NCBI GenBank assembly: GCA_036747295.1
Contig: DAIOCN010000040.1
Span: forward strand, 1 to 17,900
Reading direction: 5' to 3'
Length of the DNA: 17,900 bases
Source of the DNA: UBA4736 sp002404015
Lineage (GTDB): Bacteria > Chloroflexota > Dormibacteria > Dormibacterales > Dormibacteraceae
Below are positions 15,093 through 17,900 of this stretch, piece after piece (the stretch's first letter is position 1; every line of letters starts with the position of its first letter). Under the pieces are notes generated by a model. It saw only the letters and a list, made by a program, of their open reading frames with translations, was not told the origin of the DNA and did not search any database. A program made the translations under genes and the position numbers.

Positions 15093-15884
15093 TTAAGTGA
15101 GCGCCAGCGCCTCTTCCAGGATCGCCAATTTCGGTGGCGGGAGCCCCGACCGCAGCTCGCGGAGCGCGCCGATCAGCACTGGGTCGCGGCCGGCTACGAT
15201 CGCCGTGACCAGGTAGCGGAAGACGTCCACCAGCTTGGTCTCGCGTAGGAACCGGGCCGTCAACTCCACGAACCGATGCCGGTCCGGGCGCGCGAGCAGA
15301 AGGTCGAAGAGCCCTACCAGCACGATCTCGTCGGGGCTCTGTGCGTAACGCTCCGCCAGGCCGCCGACCACCGAGGGCGGCGCGTCCACCAGCGACCGCA
15401 GCGCCTCGGCCGCAGCCTCGGCTACTCTCGCGCCCGAAGCCTCCAGGTAGCTATACAGCAGGGCGGTCTGGCCGAGGGACGCGAGCACCCTGACCGCGGT
15501 CACGGCCGGCTCGCCTGACATCTCCGAGGTATGCGGGTCGCCCAGTAGGCGCGCGGCGGTGAACGCGGCCAGGCGTTCGTCGGCCGCCGCGAGCGCTACC
15601 AGTGCGGCACCCCGCAAGCGGCCGGCCACCTCCTTCGGCCCCGGCAGCAGGTACTCGTAGGTGGCGGCCGCCGCTTCCAGCAGCGGAACGTCGCCGGCGC
15701 TGACCGCCTCACCGAGGCCGCGCAGAAGGACGGCCCGCGCCGTTGTGCTCGGATCTCGCAGGGTGGGCTTCTCAGCGAAGTGTTCGTACCGCTCGAGGAT
15801 GGCCGCCCTCACGTCCGGCTGGTGGGGATCCAGCAGCTCCAGCGCGGCCGTGACGGCGTCGGGGGTCCGCGCCCCGGCCAGCAT
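15093..15884 (-). CDS. HEAT-like alpha-helical repeat protein, last gene of the paa-type operon, 263 aa
   Basis: The protein is almost entirely alpha-helical by composition: Ala/Leu-rich amphipathic helices in pairs of about 30-40 residues, for example 'TPDAVTAALELL..HQPDVRAAILERY', 'RLRGAALVALAAADERLAAFTAARLLG', 'EPAVTAVRVLASLGQTALLYSYL' and 'DEIVLVGLFDLLLARPDRHRFVELTARFL'. This resembles HEAT/ARM-type scaffolds that bind proteins; no catalytic motif is seen. The ATG at 15884 is the only start after the in-frame stop near 15955, and it has GGAGG eleven bases upstream. It begins 26 bases after the zinc-ribbon stop on the same strand, so it belongs to the oxygenase operon. A role in assembling or stabilising the oxygenase is plausible but inferred. 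No signal peptide or membrane segment is visible. Confidence 0.75.
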   Translation of the reverse strand: MLAGARTPDAVTAALELLDPHQPDVRAAILERYEHFAEKPTLRDPSTTARAVLLRGLGEAVSAGDVPLLEAAAATYEYLLPGPKEVAGRLRGAALVALAAADERLAAFTAARLLGDPHTSEMSGEPAVTAVRVLASLGQTALLYSYLEASGARVAEAAAEALRSLVDAPPSVVGGLAERYAQSPDEIVLVGLFDLLLARPDRHRFVELTARFLRETKLVDVFRYLVTAIVAGRDPVLIGALRELRSGLPPPKLAILEEALALT

Positions 15885-15910
15885 CCGGAGCGCGGCCTCC
15901 GCCGGCCGGG

Positions 15911-16078
15911 CTACGGCTCCGCCTCGTACTTGACCGCCTCGAAGACGTCACCGCAGGCGCGGCACTTGTACTGCAGCGAGATGGCCTGCGCCCCGAAGAG
16001 GGAGATGACCTCCGCGTCCCGGGCCCCGCAGTTGGGGCAGCGCGGCGAGGAGCGGGGCTGCGGCCCTGGGTCAGGCAC
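15911..16078 (-). CDS. Stand-alone zinc ribbon equivalent to the PaaD C-terminus, 55 aa
   Basis: This short gene starts at GTG 16078, overlapping the PaaC stop by eight bases. It has C14-x2-C17 and C39-x2-C42, a classic zinc-ribbon spacing. The sequence between them (EVISLFGAQAISLQYKCRAC, then VFEAVKY) follows the pattern of the C-terminal zinc ribbon of full-length PaaD (as I recall the E. coli protein: CPRC, then LISEFGSTACKALYRC..C and FDYFK). The upstream gene at 17014-17319 holds only the PaaD N-terminal domain, so the two together make one complete PaaD, split by paaB and paaC. PaaD helps mature the Fe-S or metal part of the epoxidase complex. The length is far too short for an unrelated enzyme. 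Confidence 0.85.
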   Translation of the reverse strand: MPDPGPQPRSSPRCPNCGARDAEVISLFGAQAISLQYKCRACGDVFEAVKYEAEP

Positions 16079-16781
16079 CTGAGGGCATGAACTTGCTCTC
16101 CTCCAGGCCGCGCAGCATCTCGAAGGTGCGCTCGTCCAGCGCGCCCGCGGTGGTCCGCCGGCGGCGGGGGTCCCAGTTCGACCAATCGATCGTGAAGCTC
16201 GGCGCCGGCATCTCCAATCGCTCTTCGAGGCGCGCCGCCAGCTCGGCCGGGCCCATCGAGAGTGCGCCCTGCCGGCGCAGCTCGGCCAGCTCGCCGTCGG
16301 GCGGGCCGAACCACTCGACCGCCTGCCGCCAGGCCTCCTCCAGCGGGCCTCGATCCACGCCCGTCTTCAGCCAGGAGCGACCGTGCAGGTAGTGGTAGCG
16401 CTCCTCGGTCAGCATCTTCCGAAGCCGCGCCTGAAGCACCTCGAGGTTGCCCTCCACGCAGGCCTGGATCACGGCCGTGAAGGCGCCATCGAGGACGGCG
16501 TTGGCCGCGACGAACTGGGCCCACTCGGTCCACGGCTGGTCCAGGTAGGGGAGCACCAGGTAGCTGGAAGGGTCGCTCTCCCTGTCACTTCCGCGAGGGT
16601 CCTCGCCCAGCAGCTCCAGGCAGCCATAGAGGACGCGCGAGTGGCCGAGGTCGTCGAGGCCCATGGCCGCCGCCGCGATGTCCGCCTCAAGCGAGGGCGC
16701 GCGGGTCGCCCACTCGGCGTAGCGGAGGCCGAGCAGCTGCTTGTTGTCGGCCAGCGAGAGGATCAGGGTCGCGATGCTCAC
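16071..16781 (-). CDS. paaC: PaaC-like subunit of phenylacetyl-CoA-epoxidase-type oxygenase, 236 aa
   Basis: PaaC is a ferritin-like four-helix subunit that pairs with catalytic PaaA; in the E. coli enzyme it is structural and lacks metal ligands. Matching blocks are SLADNKQLLGLRYAEW, GLDDLGHSRVLY and TEERYHYLHGRSWL. The length (236) is close to the usual ~250. Unlike E. coli PaaC, this protein has D44-x2-H47 in helix 2, D98 in helix 3 and E127-x2-H130 in helix 4, while the helix 1 position aligned with the PaaA ligand Glu is K14. The C-terminal ~35 residues (DERTFEMLRGLEES) are poorly placed. The start is GTG, sharing one base with the paaB stop (TAGTG), so translation is coupled. Confidence 0.88.
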   Translation of the reverse strand: MSIATLILSLADNKQLLGLRYAEWATRAPSLEADIAAAAMGLDDLGHSRVLYGCLELLGEDPRGSDRESDPSSYLVLPYLDQPWTEWAQFVAANAVLDGAFTAVIQACVEGNLEVLQARLRKMLTEERYHYLHGRSWLKTGVDRGPLEEAWRQAVEWFGPPDGELAELRRQGALSMGPAELAARLEERLEMPAPSFTIDWSNWDPRRRRTTAGALDERTFEMLRGLEESKFMPSGA

Positions 16782-17014
16782 TACGACGGCTCCTCCACGC
16801 CGGGCGCCCAGAGCCGGATCATCGCCTCGTGGGGGCAGATCGCCATCTCGACCCAGCGCTCCTCGTCGTAGGTCGCACGCGCGTAGGCCATCGCCAGGTC
16901 GACGTCGGGGGCCACCACACTGCCGACCAGCCGCAGGGGCTCCGCTCGCGTCTTGCGCGCGAAGACCTCGTACTCGCGCACCGCGTCATGCACCCGGTTG
17001 AAGGTGTGCGCCAT
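16781..17014 (-). CDS. paaB: PaaB-like subunit, 77 aa
   Basis: PaaB is a small non-catalytic subunit that organises the PaaAC core of the epoxidase. The family signature is visible: REYEVFARK followed by LRLVGSVVAPDVDLAMAYARATYDEE and a strand containing WVEMAIC. The order matches 'YEVFVR....HVGSLHAADERMALENARDAY' of the E. coli protein as I remember it. At 77 residues it is shorter than the usual ~95, with the difference at the C-terminus. The ATG at 17014 is chosen because it overlaps the upstream stop (TGATG); the frame extends six codons further but into the preceding gene. Confidence 0.88.
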   Translation of the reverse strand: MAHTFNRVHDAVREYEVFARKTRAEPLRLVGSVVAPDVDLAMAYARATYDEERWVEMAICPHEAMIRLWAPGVEEPS

Positions 17015-17319
17015 CAGACGGCGAGGCCCCACATCTCGAGGGCGTCGCGGCCCTCCTGGGTTATCCGCGCGGCGGTCCAGGGGGGGTCCCAGACGATGTC
17101 GATCTCGACCTGCTCGACCCCGGGTTCGCGGAGGAGCCGCTGACGGATGTCCTCCAGGATGAAGTCGGCGCCCGGGCAGCCCATGGCGGTGAGCGTGAGG
17201 GTCACCTTGACTCTTGGGCCCACGCGCTCGACGCCGTAGACCAGGCCCAGGTCCACGATGTTCACCGGCATCTCGGGGTCCTGGACGTCAGCCAGGGCCG
17301 CCAGGAGCTCGGCGTTCAC
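17014..17319 (-). CDS. paaD: MIP18/DUF59 domain protein, N-terminal half of PaaD, 101 aa
   Basis: MIP18-family domains act in Fe-S cluster or metal-centre assembly; PaaD serves this role for the phenylacetyl-CoA epoxidase. The signature is clear: VQDPEMPVNIVDLGLVYGV (residues 12-30), TAMGCPGADFIL with the conserved C48, and VWDPPWTAARITQEGRDAL near the end, the DPxWT block being typical of the PaaD branch. The protein ends there; full-length PaaD continues for about 60 residues with a zinc ribbon, which here is encoded by a separate gene after paaC. The start is GTG at 17319, overlapping the PaaA stop by four bases. Placement between paaA and paaB differs from the usual A-B-C-D order. Confidence 0.9.
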   Translation of the reverse strand: MNAELLAALADVQDPEMPVNIVDLGLVYGVERVGPRVKVTLTLTAMGCPGADFILEDIRQRLLREPGVEQVEIDIVWDPPWTAARITQEGRDALEMWGLAV

Positions 17320-17900
17320 GCCTGGGGGTGGGCGGTCCGGAACTTGTGGAACTCCTCCTGGAACATCGCGACCATCTCGCTGTTCCGGGGCCCGCGGCCG
17401 CGCCAGCGGACCAGCACGTCGTCCCAGGTGCAGGGATCATTGAAGTCCCAGCGCTTGTTCTCGGCGTCGAACGTGGATGGGAAGGGATAGTCGAGGACGA
17501 AGACGTCCTCGCCGTCCTTCGTCTCCTTATGTGCGGGCACTTTGATGCCGATCTCTTCCATGAAGGGCACGACCAAGGACATCCACCACTGCCGGAGCTG
17601 GTCGTTGGTCTTGCCCTTGAGGTGGTAGTCGAGCTGGGTCGAGTGCTGCTTCAGCTCATCGGGCAGGCCGAACCACTCCACGGTGAGGGGGAACATCCAG
17701 TCCACGGCGGCCTGCAGTTCGTCCTTGGCAGCGCCGCCGGCCTTGCTGATGCGCTTGCACCAGGTCTGGCCGTTGCGCAGGTGGAAGTTCTCTTCGAGCA
17801 TCACCTTGTTCAGGCCCCGCTTCCAGGGGCCGTAGGAGCAGTGCTCGTGGATGTCGCCCAGGAGGCAGAAGCCGGCCTGGTCGTACATGGCGTTGGCGAC
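17316..17900 (-). CDS. paaA: PaaA-like catalytic subunit of phenylacetyl-CoA-epoxidase-type oxygenase, partial
   Basis: Only the C-terminal 194 residues lie in the window; the frame is open through the right edge, so the true start is outside. PaaA is the di-iron subunit that epoxidises the ring of a CoA-bound aromatic acid. Visible landmarks are YGPWKRGL, the helix-4 iron ligands E-N-F-H inside LEENFHLRNGQ, a FGLPDELKQHSTQLDYHLKGKTNDQLRQWW segment, and VPFMEEIGIKVP. These match the E. coli order 'YGPYARAM..EESFHQRQG..FGPND..LR..FVDNTVPQVEMLGMTVP' as I recall it. The Glu, ExxH and Asp ligands of helices 1-3 are not visible. The substrate cannot be fixed from this part. It is the first visible gene of a tightly overlapped operon. 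Confidence 0.9.
   Translation of the reverse strand, partial: VANAMYDQAGFCLLGDIHEHCSYGPWKRGLNKVMLEENFHLRNGQTWCKRISKAGGAAKDELQAAVDWMFPLTVEWFGLPDELKQHSTQLDYHLKGKTNDQLRQWWMSLVVPFMEEIGIKVPAHKETKDGEDVFVLDYPFPSTFDAENKRWDFNDPCTWDDVLVRWRGRGPRNSEMVAMFQEEFHKFRTAHPQA

Noticed and set aside
15086..15095. Full insertion sequence at the palindrome
   Set aside because: No transposase frame or long terminal inverted repeats; the interval is only about 60 bases.

Overview
This is a very GC-rich, gene-dense bacterial chromosome window. It has short intergenic gaps, many 1- to 8-base gene overlaps, frequent GTG and TTG starts, and several genes with a TAnnnT-like -10 element only 6-8 bases before the start codon, which suggests leaderless transcripts. 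These traits fit a high-GC soil lineage such as Actinomycetota, Chloroflexota or Ca. Dormibacterota. No marker here decides between them. There are no RNA genes, transposases, phage genes or CRISPR arrays.

Left part (1-4320): a tandem GC-rich palindromic repeat, a small exported or anchored hypothetical protein, an RDD-family membrane protein, a divergent SRPBCC (START-like) protein, an MFS transporter that overlaps the SRPBCC gene tail to tail, and a secreted class A beta-lactamase-fold serine hydrolase that keeps the SxxK and SDN motifs but lacks a recognisable omega-loop Glu.

Middle part (4321-9508): a duplicated split-barrel (pyridoxamine-phosphate-oxidase-like) protein translationally coupled to FdhD, the sulfurtransferase that activates formate dehydrogenases; a small proline-rich exported protein; a strong intrinsic terminator; a large secreted Asp-box (BNR) protein on the opposite strand; and a RibD-C/DHFR-like reductase.

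Right-centre (9555-15027): one very large cyclic-di-GMP protein (four tandem GAF, two PAS, GGDEF, EAL, all signature residues intact), then a CPBP intramembrane protease coupled to a single-pass membrane protein with a signal peptide. A perfect 24-base palindrome of the same family as the left-edge repeats lies between this block and the next.

Right part (15093-17900, minus strand): a tightly overlapped operon for a phenylacetyl-CoA-epoxidase-type oxygenase, in the order PaaA (cut by the window edge), a MIP18-only PaaD, PaaB, PaaC, a separate 55-residue zinc ribbon that matches the missing C-terminus of PaaD, and a HEAT-like helical-repeat protein. No PaaE reductase follows. The PaaC homologue carries most of the di-iron ligands that classical PaaC has lost. 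This variant oxygenase operon is the most interesting part of the window.
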